From Runella sp. CRIBMP (GTDB taxonomy: Bacteria > Bacteroidota > Bacteroidia > Cytophagales > Spirosomataceae): 64,000 nt of DNA. Below, one piece after another: positions 23,947 through 31,923 of this stretch (the first letter of the stretch is position 1; each line of letters starts with the position of its first letter). Where the stretch lies: NCBI RefSeq assembly GCF_009905605.1, contig NZ_JAAAKZ010000006.1, forward strand, positions 62,001 through 126,000. Direction: 5' to 3'. A program made the position numbers and the translations under genes. The notes under the pieces are model-generated. The model was not told the origin of the DNA, did no database searches, and saw nothing but the letters and a program-made list of their open reading frames with translations.

Positions 23947-24174
23947 ATGACTACTACGATTGAATTGAATGCTGAAGAGCTTGACTACCAGCTTTTTCGT
24001 AGCCTGAAAGCAATGTATAAAAATCGTAAGATACGTTTGACTATTGATAGTGAAATGGATGAAACTGATTACTTGCTTTCAAGTCTAGCCAATAGAGAAG
24101 CTTTGGAGAAGTCAATGGAAGAAGCTAAGCGAGGAGAGAAGATAGTAGTAACGTTGAGTGATTTACGTAAATGA
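23947..24174 (+). CDS. Antitoxin of a YoeB-type toxin-antitoxin pair
   Basis: A 75-residue acidic protein whose end, EALEKSMEEAKRGEKIVVTLSDLRK, resembles the C-terminal toxin-wrapping arm of RelB/YefM-type antitoxins. Its stop overlaps the toxin start by 4 nt (ATGA), the usual arrangement. The N-terminal half should hold dimerisation and DNA binding, but no specific fold is evident. The pair lies between sufC and sufD and is read in the same direction, so read-through from suf expression is expected. Confidence 0.8.
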   Translation: MTTTIELNAEELDYQLFRSLKAMYKNRKIRLTIDSEMDETDYLLSSLANREALEKSMEEAKRGEKIVVTLSDLRK

Positions 24175-24428
24175 GAAATATTTCATTTACGCCTACGGCA
24201 TTTGGTCAATTTAATGAATGGAGAAGCATTAATAAGAAAATGCAAGACCGTATCATTAAACTGTTGGAAGAAATACAACGGACACCTTTTGAGGGAACAG
24301 GCAAACCGGAGCCTTTAAAGTATAATCTAAAAGGATGTTGGTCAAGAAGAATTGATGACGAACATCGTTTAGTGTATGAAGTTACCAACGACGAAATTGT
24401 CGTTATCAGTTGCAAATATCATTATTGA
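24171..24428 (+). CDS. YoeB-type mRNA interferase toxin
   Basis: An 85-residue RelE-superfamily toxin. The C-terminal half matches the Txe/YoeB pattern: GKPEPLKYNLKGCWSRR, DDEHRLVYEV and ISCKYHY. By alignment with known YoeB, E48, R60, R66, H84 and Y85 correspond to the catalytic set. YoeB cleaves ribosome-bound mRNA. The genuine antitoxin partner precedes it. The gene is 18 nt upstream of sufD's ATG. Confidence 0.93.
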   Translation: MRNISFTPTAFGQFNEWRSINKKMQDRIIKLLEEIQRTPFEGTGKPEPLKYNLKGCWSRRIDDEHRLVYEVTNDEIVVISCKYHY

Positions 24429-24445
24429 GTTGTAAAAATTCAGAC

Positions 24446-25765
24446 ATGGATTTATCAAAAAATATAGACTTAAAACAACAACTCGTCGCAGATTTTCAGG
24501 CTACGGAAAGCCGCCTTAATGGTGAAGCCAAAACCGAAGTCCACCAAAAACGCCGCGAAGCCATGCAGCGCTTTGAAGCGTTGGGTTTCCCGACCATCAA
24601 GCACGAGGAATGGAAATACAGCAACGTCAATAACCTAGTAAAACAGGCGTTTGATTTCAACGTAAAATCTGACTTTGGCACGAACGACGTAGAAACGCTC
24701 GAAATTCCAAATTTGCAAGGCAACGTACTGTATTTCGTCAACGGAATGTACAATGCCGAGCTTTCGAGTATTGTTTCTCCCGAAAGCCAGTTGCAGATTC
24801 TTAATTTTGGTCGGGCGGTAAAAGAGAAACCCGAACTGTTGGCTACTTATTTTGCCCATTACGCCAATTACCAAGACGAAGCATTTACGGCCCTCAATAC
24901 CGCTTTTGCGCACGACGGCGTGGTTGTCCACGTTCCTGCTGGCAAAGTCGTGGAAGAGCCTATCATTCTGCGTTTTATCACGGATGCCCGCACCGCCAAT
25001 GCCGCATCGCAGCCGCGCAATTTGATTGTGGTGGGCAAAAACGCAGAAGTGAAAATGGCCGAAGCATTCCGGACCATCGGCGACAACGGTTCGTTTACCA
25101 ACGTGGTGACCGAAATTGTGGTGGAAGAAAATGCCAACGTTCAGTATTACAAAGTACAAAACGAGACTGAAAAGGCCTACCACATTGGCACAACGCAGGT
25201 GATTCAGAAAGACAAGAGCCATTTTTATGCCGTAACTGTGACGGTAAACGGGGGTTTTGTGCGAAACAACCTCAACATCGTTTTGGACGGCCAACACTGC
25301 GAGTCTTTCATGTACGGGTTGTATTTTCCGAACGGAAAACAGCACGTCGACAACCATACGCTCGTTGACCACGCTCAGCCCAATTCGTACAGCAATGAGT
25401 TGTACAAAGGTATTTTGAAGGATAAATCGACGGGGGTTTTCAACGGCAAAATCTTTGTGCGCGAGTACGCCAGTAAGACCAACGCGTACCAATCATGCCG
25501 CAACGTAGTGTTGTCGGACGAAGCTTCGATGAATACCAAACCACAGTTGGAAATTTACAACGACGACGTAAAATGCTCGCACGGAACCACGACTGGAAAA
25601 CTCAACGACGAAGCCATTTTCTACATGCGCTCGCGCGGGATTCCCAAAGCCGAGGCCGTTACGCTGTTGATGTATGCTTTCTGCGAGGACGTGATTAGTC
25701 AAATCAAAATTGAATCAATTCGGGAATATTTATCGGGGCTGATTGTTGAAAAGTTGGCCCAATAA
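24446..25765 (+). CDS. sufD: SufD, Fe-S cluster assembly scaffold subunit
   Basis: A 439-residue SufB/SufD beta-helix protein from ATG 24446; the TTG at 24410 would start inside the toxin gene. The N-terminal helical part has HEEWKYSNVNNLV. The C-terminal half shows the family features: DNHTLVDHAQPNSYSNELYKGIL, NAYQSCRNVVLSDEASMNTKPQLEI and DVKCSHGTTTGKLNDEAIFYMRSRGI. It partners SufB and SufC. A strong terminator follows. Confidence 0.96.
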   Translation: MDLSKNIDLKQQLVADFQATESRLNGEAKTEVHQKRREAMQRFEALGFPTIKHEEWKYSNVNNLVKQAFDFNVKSDFGTNDVETLEIPNLQGNVLYFVNGMYNAELSSIVSPESQLQILNFGRAVKEKPELLATYFAHYANYQDEAFTALNTAFAHDGVVVHVPAGKVVEEPIILRFITDARTANAASQPRNLIVVGKNAEVKMAEAFRTIGDNGSFTNVVTEIVVEENANVQYYKVQNETEKAYHIGTTQVIQKDKSHFYAVTVTVNGGFVRNNLNIVLDGQHCESFMYGLYFPNGKQHVDNHTLVDHAQPNSYSNELYKGILKDKSTGVFNGKIFVREYASKTNAYQSCRNVVLSDEASMNTKPQLEIYNDDVKCSHGTTTGKLNDEAIFYMRSRGIPKAEAVTLLMYAFCEDVISQIKIESIREYLSGLIVEKLAQ

Positions 25766-25787
25766 ATGATTCTGAAAATTAATATTG

Positions 25788-25817
25788 AATCCCTGTCGTG
25801 AGACAGGGATTTTTTTA
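25788..25817 (+). terminator. Terminator of the suf operon
   Basis: AATCCCTGTC and GACAGGGATT form a 10-bp stem around a GTGA tetraloop, followed by a run of T residues. Confidence 0.9.
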
Positions 25818-25901
25818 TGGGCTTTTTTTGAGGGTAATTTTTCCTGTTTTATTGCTTTTGTGAATAGATAAAAAAGCTATTTACCAATTTCTTAATACAC
25901 C

Positions 25902-26837
25902 GTGAAAATCGTTTTCTTAGACGCCCGTACCCTCGGCGATGTGCCTAATTTGGGCGAATTGAACGCCTTGGGCCAAACCATCCTGCATCCTGATACGCAA
26001 CTTGAGCAAGTAGCGGAGCGCATTCAGGGCGCTGAAGTGGTGATTACCAACAAAGTAAAAGTGACGCGGGAGGCGATGGCCAGTACGCCAACGCTTAAAC
26101 TCATTTGTGTAGCGGCTACGGGCACAAACAACGTAGACTTGACGGCGGCGCATGAGTTGGGCATTCAGGTCAAAAACGTAAAAGGCTACTCGACCGACAG
26201 CGTGGCGCAGCAGACGTTTGCGTTGCTGTTGGCTTTGCTCAATTCTACGGCCTATTATGATGATTATGTAAAAACGGGAGAATATTCCAATGAGCGCATT
26301 TTTACGCACTTGGGGCGTCCTTATTGGGAGTTGAACGGAAAGCGTTTCGGGATATTGGGCTTGGGCGAAATCGGCCGACAGGTAGCGCGGATTGCCTTGG
26401 CTTTCGGCGCTGAGGTGGTGTATTTTTCGGCTTCGGGGCAGGAATATAACGTTATTTATGAGCGGTTGGAGTTGGATGAATTCCTCAAAACCTGCGATGT
26501 GATTTCCATTCACGCACCCTTAAGCGCGGAGACTGAAAACCTGCTCAATTATGCACGTATTTCTCAAATGAAACCTACGGCTTTGCTCCTCAATACCAGT
26601 CGTGGGGGCATTGTGAACGAAGCAGATTTGGCCAAAGCGCTTGACGATGAGTTGATTGCGGGGGCGGCCATCGATGTATTCACGCAGGAGCCGATTCCTG
26701 CCTCACACCCGTACATGCAATTGCAGAAAAAAGAAAAATTGCTGTTGGCACCGCACATTGCGTGGTCGAGCATCGAAGCCCGTACGCGATTGGTGCATAA
26801 GGTAGCGGAGAATATTCGGGGGTATTTGGCAGGATAA
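25902..26837 (+). CDS. D-2-hydroxyacid dehydrogenase (glycerate dehydrogenase-like)
   Basis: A 311-residue NAD-dependent D-2-hydroxyacid dehydrogenase, starting with GTG. The NAD fingerprint GILGLGEIGRQVARIA sits near residues 148-163. The signature block PTALLLNTSRGGIVNEADL and the catalytic arginine are present, as are the glutamate in AAIDVFTQEPIP and the histidine in LAPHIAWSS (the H-I-A-W-S-S motif of glycerate dehydrogenases). Glycerate or a related hydroxyacid is the probable substrate. The gene follows a terminator, so it has its own transcript. Confidence 0.88.
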   Translation: MKIVFLDARTLGDVPNLGELNALGQTILHPDTQLEQVAERIQGAEVVITNKVKVTREAMASTPTLKLICVAATGTNNVDLTAAHELGIQVKNVKGYSTDSVAQQTFALLLALLNSTAYYDDYVKTGEYSNERIFTHLGRPYWELNGKRFGILGLGEIGRQVARIALAFGAEVVYFSASGQEYNVIYERLELDEFLKTCDVISIHAPLSAETENLLNYARISQMKPTALLLNTSRGGIVNEADLAKALDDELIAGAAIDVFTQEPIPASHPYMQLQKKEKLLLAPHIAWSSIEARTRLVHKVAENIRGYLAG

Positions 26838-26886
26838 TTTTCATCGTTAGGGGCCGTTTTAGCAGCAGCTTGTAACAATGAATCTC

Positions 26887-27261
26887 TTAATGAATTAGTG
26901 TTTTAATCTTGAGTTTTCCTTTTTTGGAGCCTTTAGGCTCAAACTTGATCCAAATTTTATCGCCCACATAAAAATCATATTGGGAAAAAATATTCACGGC
27001 TCCTTTTTTCAATTCATATATATATCCTCCATAATTTTCTGGCAGGGAGGCATATGAAATAGTAGCGGCAGAATCTATTTCTCCTGTAATGCTTACTTCC
27101 ACATGGGCGTGACCGTCGTGGCGATCTGTAGAGACTGAATCTACAAAGTAATGCGCTTTGGAAACGTCATTGATTTCAAACTCACCAAAAGGTTGCTCGC
27201 GGGGGTAGAGCAAAAAAACAGTAATGCCAATTAGAGAAAGTAGAATAAGCGGTTTTTTCAT
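26887..27261 (-). CDS. Small membrane-anchored or secreted protein of unknown function
   Basis: A 124-residue protein from ATG 27261 (an upstream in-frame ATG at 27267 adds two residues). One N-terminal hydrophobic segment PLILLSLIGITVFLLYP may be a signal anchor. The rest is beta-rich (HAHVEVSITGEIDSAATISY, DFYVGDKIWIKFEPKG). No family recognised. It belongs to a minus-strand cluster with the 42-residue protein and the lipoprotein upstream, all small and envelope-directed. Confidence 0.55.
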   Translation of the reverse strand: MKKPLILLSLIGITVFLLYPREQPFGEFEINDVSKAHYFVDSVSTDRHDGHAHVEVSITGEIDSAATISYASLPENYGGYIYELKKGAVNIFSQYDFYVGDKIWIKFEPKGSKKGKLKIKTLIH

Positions 27262-27386
27262 CGGCAACTCTTGTTTTGGTACTTAGAAAACTATCTTTAT
27301 AAAACGAACATATTTGAAAGGTAATATCTCAACAAAGCAAAAGATATCTCAAAATAAATTTCAAGATGGCTTCTGCTTCGTAGTTA

Positions 27387-27515
27387 TTATGGTTGTGCTT
27401 TTTCTACAACTCGTTCAACAGTACCCGGTTTCATATAAAGGAAATCTGCCAGCGCAAATAGTGCTATTACAGCTAAGATAGCGGCAACAGTAATCCAAAA
27501 AAATTTCTTGTTCAT
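27387..27515 (-). CDS. Predicted 42-residue single-pass membrane protein
   Basis: An open frame ATG 27515 to TAA 27387 encodes MNKKFFWITVAAILAVIALF, then ALADFLYMKPGTVERVVEKAQP. One transmembrane helix fills residues 5-24, with a short charged C-terminal tail. It lies 18 nt after the ATG-distal end of the lipoprotein gene (stop 27533), on the same strand. Coding is suggested by position, start context and composition, not by homology. Too short for automatic callers. Confidence 0.5.
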   Translation of the reverse strand: MNKKFFWITVAAILAVIALFALADFLYMKPGTVERVVEKAQP

Positions 27516-27532
27516 AAAAGTACTTGTTTAAG

Positions 27533-28183
27533 TTAGCAATGTCCATATCCCCATGAAACTTGAGCTTGACAACTTTCAGGTCCATAAAGGTGTACTCGAA
27601 GATAAACTTGCGGCCGGGCAGCTAAGGGAAGACCAGCTATATCCAGCCCCCATACCATTGTACCATCAATACAAAAATCTTGTCTTTTATCTCCAAAAAT
27701 TGTAAAATTATCTTGACTATATCCATAAAATGGAATGCCATGTACCATGGATGTAACATTAAAAATCTTTCCTAATTCATCTCTTTGAAATGTTATATCA
27801 ATGGTACTCATTAAACCTTCTACTGCCCTATTTACATAATATGTACCTTGGTCATCACATGCCACAAAGGAGGAACGTAGATTTTTGTTTTGAATTTGGT
27901 TTAAATCAATTTTAATTGTACCTTCATTAAAGCTCTCAAAAATTTTAATAAAGTTTTTGGCATCTTCAAGGGTACGAATTTTCTTTCTTTCGGAAAATTC
28001 TCCCATTGTTGAAATTCTTCCTGCTCCAGAGAAAGGCTGCTCAGTAAAGCCATGAGATTTTAATAGTTTTAAAATCTGCTCTTTTTCATCCAGATTAATA
28101 CTTTCCTGCTTGTTTTCACAACTGGTAAATAAAAATAGGCAGAAAAATAGTGTAAATAAAGAGGACAATTGCATCTTTTTCAT
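27533..28183 (-). CDS. Lipoprotein of unknown function
   Basis: A 216-residue lipoprotein from ATG 28183; a longer reading from 28222 adds a hydrophilic extension before the signal peptide and is not likely. Signal MKKMQLSSLFTLFFCLFLF is followed by lipobox TSC. The mature protein has a DEKEQILKLLKSHGF segment near its start and ends WGYGHC with a second terminal cysteine. No family recognised. The location is the periplasmic side of a membrane or the cell surface. Confidence 0.65.
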   Translation of the reverse strand: MKKMQLSSLFTLFFCLFLFTSCENKQESINLDEKEQILKLLKSHGFTEQPFSGAGRISTMGEFSERKKIRTLEDAKNFIKIFESFNEGTIKIDLNQIQNKNLRSSFVACDDQGTYYVNRAVEGLMSTIDITFQRDELGKIFNVTSMVHGIPFYGYSQDNFTIFGDKRQDFCIDGTMVWGLDIAGLPLAARPQVYLRVHLYGPESCQAQVSWGYGHC

Positions 28184-28221
28184 ACTTTTGATTGGTTTAA
28201 TTAATAAAACGGTTAGACTCA

Positions 28222-28259
28222 TAAGCCTCCCACGTCCGCCAAGATGTTCGGGAGGCTTA
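28222..28259. repeat. 10-bp inverted repeat between lipoprotein and Crp-type gene
   Basis: TAAGCCTCCC (28222-28231) and GGGAGGCTTA (28250-28259) pair around an 18-nt loop. There is no strong U-run, so terminator or other RNA structure are both possible. Confidence 0.4.
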
Positions 28260-28332
28260 CTTGTTACAAATGAAATAACTATTTTTTTAACCCAAGGTAG
28301 TTTAAACTACCAAATGCAGGAAGGGTCAAAAA

Positions 28333-29016
28333 TTATGCCTTTTTGTGGGTGAGCTGCTTTCGTATTTTGCACAGCGTCACGCGGTGAATGCCGAGATAAG
28401 ATGCGATGTGCTTTACCTTCAGGCGATTGGGTAAATGTGGATGCTGTACCAAAAATGCTTCATATCGCTCATGGGGTGTACGATAACGAAGCAAAGTTGT
28501 ACGTGCGTGATGTAATTCTAACAAGTGACCGTACAAACCGCAAAAAGCGTGGCTTAGCTCTGGATACAGGCCAAAAAGCCGTTGCAAATCCTCAAATCCA
28601 ATCGAATACAAAACGCTAGGCTCTTCTGCACAGATAGATTCTGTGGAGGGTTTCTGTGAGAAAAAACTGCTGATTGCGCAGAAAAAATCGCCTTCGCTGC
28701 AAAATCCTGTGGTTATATCCGCATCCGCATCCGCATCCGCATCCGCATCCGCATCCGCATCCGCATCCGCATCCGCATCCGCAAAGAAGCGAACTAAGCC
28801 TGTTTCAATCCAATACAATCGGTCGCTGAGTTGTCCAGCTTCCAAAAGTATTTCCTGCGCTTCCAATGTCTGCGGTGTTACACATTCCTTGATGGCACAT
28901 TTGCAATCTGGCGAGAGCAAAAATGGTCGTTCAATGGTTTTCATTGAATCCTTTACAAAAGGATAGTCAAAAAGCGACGTTTCAATAAGGGCTGTTGTAG
29001 AAATAATAGGCAACAT
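28333..29016 (-). CDS. Crp/Fnr-family regulator with an internal Ala-Asp tandem repeat
   Basis: A 227-residue regulator. The beta-roll sensor domain (about residues 50-150) is interrupted by an 11-fold Ala-Asp dipeptide repeat at residues 79-100, between YWIETGLVRFF and ITTGFCSEGDFF. That is where relatives have a short hairpin turn. The C-terminal helix-turn-helix is KVKHIASYLGIHRVTLCKIRKQL. The repeat is in frame, so gains or losses of units would change length, not reading frame. It is divergent from the GH65 gene. A 16-bp palindrome lies 18 nt before its ATG. Confidence 0.85.
   Translation of the reverse strand: MLPIISTTALIETSLFDYPFVKDSMKTIERPFLLSPDCKCAIKECVTPQTLEAQEILLEAGQLSDRLYWIETGLVRFFADADADADADADADADADADADITTGFCSEGDFFCAISSFFSQKPSTESICAEEPSVLYSIGFEDLQRLFGLYPELSHAFCGLYGHLLELHHARTTLLRYRTPHERYEAFLVQHPHLPNRLKVKHIASYLGIHRVTLCKIRKQLTHKKA
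28717..28782 (-). repeat. Hexanucleotide tract GCGGAT x 11
   Basis: Eleven perfect tandem GCGGAT units on the minus strand (66 nt, no interruption) inside the Crp-type gene. They encode (Ala-Asp)11. Such short perfect repeats change copy number by slippage. Confidence 0.95.
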
Positions 29017-29033
29017 GGCATGACGGCTTTTTC

Positions 29034-29049
29034 ATTGAAAAAATTCAAT
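29034..29049. promoter_or_regulatory. 16-bp palindrome before the repeat-bearing Crp-type gene
   Basis: ATTGAAAAAATTCAAT is a perfect palindrome (TTGA-N6-TCAA half sites). Its centre is 25 bp upstream of ATG 29016. Autoregulation is inferred. Confidence 0.5.
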
Positions 29050-29386
29050 TTTAAGCGCTTTTCATACAGAAGAGTAAGTCTGATAAAATTATAAAAAAAT
29101 AGACGGTTTAAAAAAATGTGCATGGTGTTTAAGGGTTATAATCTCGGTGAAACCTACTTATTTGCCGGTGAAATGATTATTTTAATGCATGATGAATGAA
29201 AAAGAGTATGTTAAATAATGAGAAAAATTGAGTTGTAATCGCAAAAAGAAGGGATTTTTGAAGAGGAGGGCTAAGTAAAAAAGTACAATTGTTTAAGTTC
29301 AAATCAGTAATCTGTTTTTGTCCCAAAGAGTCAACATACCGTTAATTATTGACAAAATAGATACAAAAACCTTCGTGGTAAATTTC

Positions 29387-29394
29387 TACTTTTG
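29387..29394 (+). promoter_or_regulatory. -7 element TACTTTTG before the GH65 gene
   Basis: A full match to TAnnTTTG, 23 nt before ATG 29418. No -33 TTTG at the expected spacing. Confidence 0.45.
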
Positions 29395-29417
29395 GGGCTT
29401 CAACTGACCTTGTCCCG

Positions 29418-31739
29418 ATGAAAAATTATATAAAGCACGATCCGTGGTGTATTATTGAAGAGGACTTTTATGCCGAATACAACGAAATCACCGAAAGCCT
29501 CACGAGCCTTGGCAACGGCCGCATGGGGCAACGTGGTAATTTTGAAGAAAAATTTACGGGAAAAACCCTGCTCGGAAACTACGTAGCGGGGGTTTTTTAT
29601 CCCGATAAGACCCGCGTAGGCTGGTGGAAAAACGGCTATCCGCGCTACTTCGCCAAAGTCCTCAATGCCTGCAATTGGATTGGAATTGACGTGCAAATCG
29701 ACGGTGAAATGCTTGATTTGGGTCTGTGCCCCGTCTCCGAATATTCGCGGGTACTCAACATGAAAGAGGGGATATTGGAGCGTACCTTCGTGGCCTCCCT
29801 GTCGGACGGGAAGCAGGTACGTGTTCATTCTCAGCGGTTTTGTAGCATTGTCGACGACGAAGCGGGGGCGATTCGCTATGCCATTACACCGATTAATTTT
29901 GACGGAAAAATCACCCTCACGCCTTATTTAGACGGTGATATAAGCAACAAAGACTCCAATTACGGCGAAAAATTCTGGGACGAAATCCGTAAGGAAACCG
30001 CCTTTGGAGAAGCGTATCTCGAAATGCGAACCAAGGATACACCGTTTAAGACGGAGCTTTTCAACGTTTGTACGGGAATGAAAATAGACCTTACGCTTAA
30101 TGGCGAACGCGTTGATTTTCAATCTAAACCCGTTAAGGCGGAGAAGTTTGTGGCCTGCAAGTTAGAAATAGAAGCCAAAGCGGGTGAAGAAGTGGCTTTG
30201 TATAAATACGCCGTAAATCTGGCGTCATTAAATCATCCGACCGACCGGTTACTCGCTAACGCTAAGGCCTATGTTGAGCGAATTGCCGACAAAGGTTTTG
30301 CGAAAATGAAGGCCGAGCAGATAGAAGCCTGGGCGGAGCGTTGGGACAAAAACGATATTGTCATTGAAGGCGACGATGCCGCGCAGCAGGGCATTCGTTT
30401 TAATATTTTCCAACTCGAACAAACGTACACCGGCGAGGACGACCGCCTCAACATAGGCCCTAAGGGCTTTACGGGTGAGAAATACGGCGGCAGTACCTAT
30501 TGGGATACGGAAGCCTACTGTTTGCCTTTTTATTTGGCGACTGCCGACCAAAAAGTAGCGCGTAATTTGCTCATTTACCGCCATAAACACTTGCAAAAAG
30601 CCATCGAAAATGCGGCTAATTTGGGCTTTAAAGACGGCGCTGCCCTGTACCCGATGGTGACCATGACGGGCGAAGAATGCCACAACGAATGGGAGATTAC
30701 TTTTGAGGAAATCCACCGCAACGGTGCCATTGCGTATGCCATTCATGATTACATTCGGCACACAGGCGATGAGGGCTATCTGGCCGAATACGGTTTGGAA
30801 GTATTGATTGGCATTGCGCGTTTCTGGGCGCAGCGGGTCAATTGGTCGAGCGATAAGCAAAAATACGTGATGCTCGGGGTGACGGGCCCCAATGAATACG
30901 AAAACAACGTCAATAATAACTTCTACACCAACTATCTGGCGGTCTGGTGTTTGCGGTTTACGTTGGAAGGCGTCAGTCGCTATAAGTTAGAAGTGAATGA
31001 ACTGTTGCAAAAAATCAATTTTGATTTTGAAGCGGAAACCGCTAAATGGCAGCATATCATTGACAATATGCATTACCCTTATGACGCCCAGCGGCAGGTG
31101 TATTTGCAGCAAGACGGTTTTCTGGATAAAGAATTACTCACCGTCGACGACATTGCTGAGCACCGGCCCATCAACCAAAAATGGTCGTGGGATCGGATTT
31201 TGCGTAGTTGTTTTATTAAACAGGCCGATGTGCTTCAGGGGTTGTACTTCTTTGAAGAGGATTTTGACCTTGATACCATCCGCCGCAACTTTGATTTCTA
31301 CGAACCCATGACCGTTCATGAGTCGTCGCTGTCGCCGTGCGTACATGTGATTTTGGCGGCGATGTTGGGTTACAAAGAAAAAGCCTACGAAATGTACCTG
31401 CGTACCTCGCGCCTCGACCTCGACGATTACAACAACGATACTGAAGATGGCCTGCACATTACGAGTATGGCGGGAACGTGGATGTCGGTTATCAAAGGTT
31501 TTGCGGGAATGCGCATTCGAAACGGCGTGCTTTCGTTTGCGCCTTATTTGCCCGACCAATGGCAAGGATATTCGTTTAGGATTACTTTCAAAGGGCAGAT
31601 AATTCGGGTTTCGGTCAAGCCCGAAGCCATCGAAGTGGAGAATTTTTCGAACCAGCCCGTGTCATTTGTCGTTGACGGAAACTTGGTTGAACTAGAAGCC
31701 AATGGCCAGAAAATGCTTGAAATTGCGGTGAAGAAGTAG
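29418..31739 (+). CDS. GH65-family disaccharide phosphorylase, maltose phosphorylase type
   Basis: A 773-residue enzyme of standard GH65 length. The N-terminal beta domain opens SLTSLGNGRMGQRGNFEE. The (alpha/alpha)6 barrel carries KYGGSTYWDTEAYCLPFYL, EEIHRNGAIAYAI and GVTGPNEYENNVNNNFYTN. The glutamate in GPNEY near residue 493 is the likely general acid. The C-terminal part repeats SSLSPCVHVILAAM and TEDGLHITSMAGTW. GH65 phosphorylases split maltose, trehalose or kojibiose with phosphate to glucose 1-phosphate. The maltose type is the best guess from the GPNEYENN pattern. A beta-phosphoglucomutase, often its neighbour, is absent. A terminator follows. Confidence 0.88.
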   Translation: MKNYIKHDPWCIIEEDFYAEYNEITESLTSLGNGRMGQRGNFEEKFTGKTLLGNYVAGVFYPDKTRVGWWKNGYPRYFAKVLNACNWIGIDVQIDGEMLDLGLCPVSEYSRVLNMKEGILERTFVASLSDGKQVRVHSQRFCSIVDDEAGAIRYAITPINFDGKITLTPYLDGDISNKDSNYGEKFWDEIRKETAFGEAYLEMRTKDTPFKTELFNVCTGMKIDLTLNGERVDFQSKPVKAEKFVACKLEIEAKAGEEVALYKYAVNLASLNHPTDRLLANAKAYVERIADKGFAKMKAEQIEAWAERWDKNDIVIEGDDAAQQGIRFNIFQLEQTYTGEDDRLNIGPKGFTGEKYGGSTYWDTEAYCLPFYLATADQKVARNLLIYRHKHLQKAIENAANLGFKDGAALYPMVTMTGEECHNEWEITFEEIHRNGAIAYAIHDYIRHTGDEGYLAEYGLEVLIGIARFWAQRVNWSSDKQKYVMLGVTGPNEYENNVNNNFYTNYLAVWCLRFTLEGVSRYKLEVNELLQKINFDFEAETAKWQHIIDNMHYPYDAQRQVYLQQDGFLDKELLTVDDIAEHRPINQKWSWDRILRSCFIKQADVLQGLYFFEEDFDLDTIRRNFDFYEPMTVHESSLSPCVHVILAAMLGYKEKAYEMYLRTSRLDLDDYNNDTEDGLHITSMAGTWMSVIKGFAGMRIRNGVLSFAPYLPDQWQGYSFRITFKGQIIRVSVKPEAIEVENFSNQPVSFVVDGNLVELEANGQKMLEIAVKK

Positions 31740-31757
31740 ATATAAAAAGTTTTTTTT

Positions 31758-31798
31758 GGACGCCGGCAGGGTTAATCTTGTCGGCGTTCCTTTTTTTT
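31758..31798 (+). terminator. Terminator of the GH65 gene
   Basis: ACGCCGGCA and TGTCGGCGT form a 9-bp stem (one G-U pair) followed by CC and eight T residues. Confidence 0.8.
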
Positions 31799-31923
31799 GC
31801 TAATGGGAGGTTCGCGTACTGATTTTTTGTAAAAAAAACGGTGGGTTTGCGCAACAAATTGAAGTTGTTGTGCGTAGGGGCTTATAGATTGTATGTTACA
31901 CCACCACCATTATTACTTCTGTC

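Larger units (their letters stand above)
29017..29417. other. Divergent intergenic region, no gene seen
   Basis: This 401-bp gap carries the palindrome at 29034 and a -7 element for the GH65 gene. The rest is AT-rich. A 27-codon frame at 29116 has no support. Confidence 0.6.

Noticed and set aside
24635-25492. A 285-codon minus-strand frame opposite sufD
   Set aside because: sufD on the other strand is complete and conserved; this frame shows no fold or signal.
28721-28780. Regular short repeats resembling a CRISPR-like array
   Set aside because: The units are 6 bp, contiguous, without spacers, and in frame with a regulator gene; it is a microsatellite.
29116-29199. 27-codon frame in the gap before the GH65 gene
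   Set aside because: No ribosome-binding site, no conservation information and random-looking composition.
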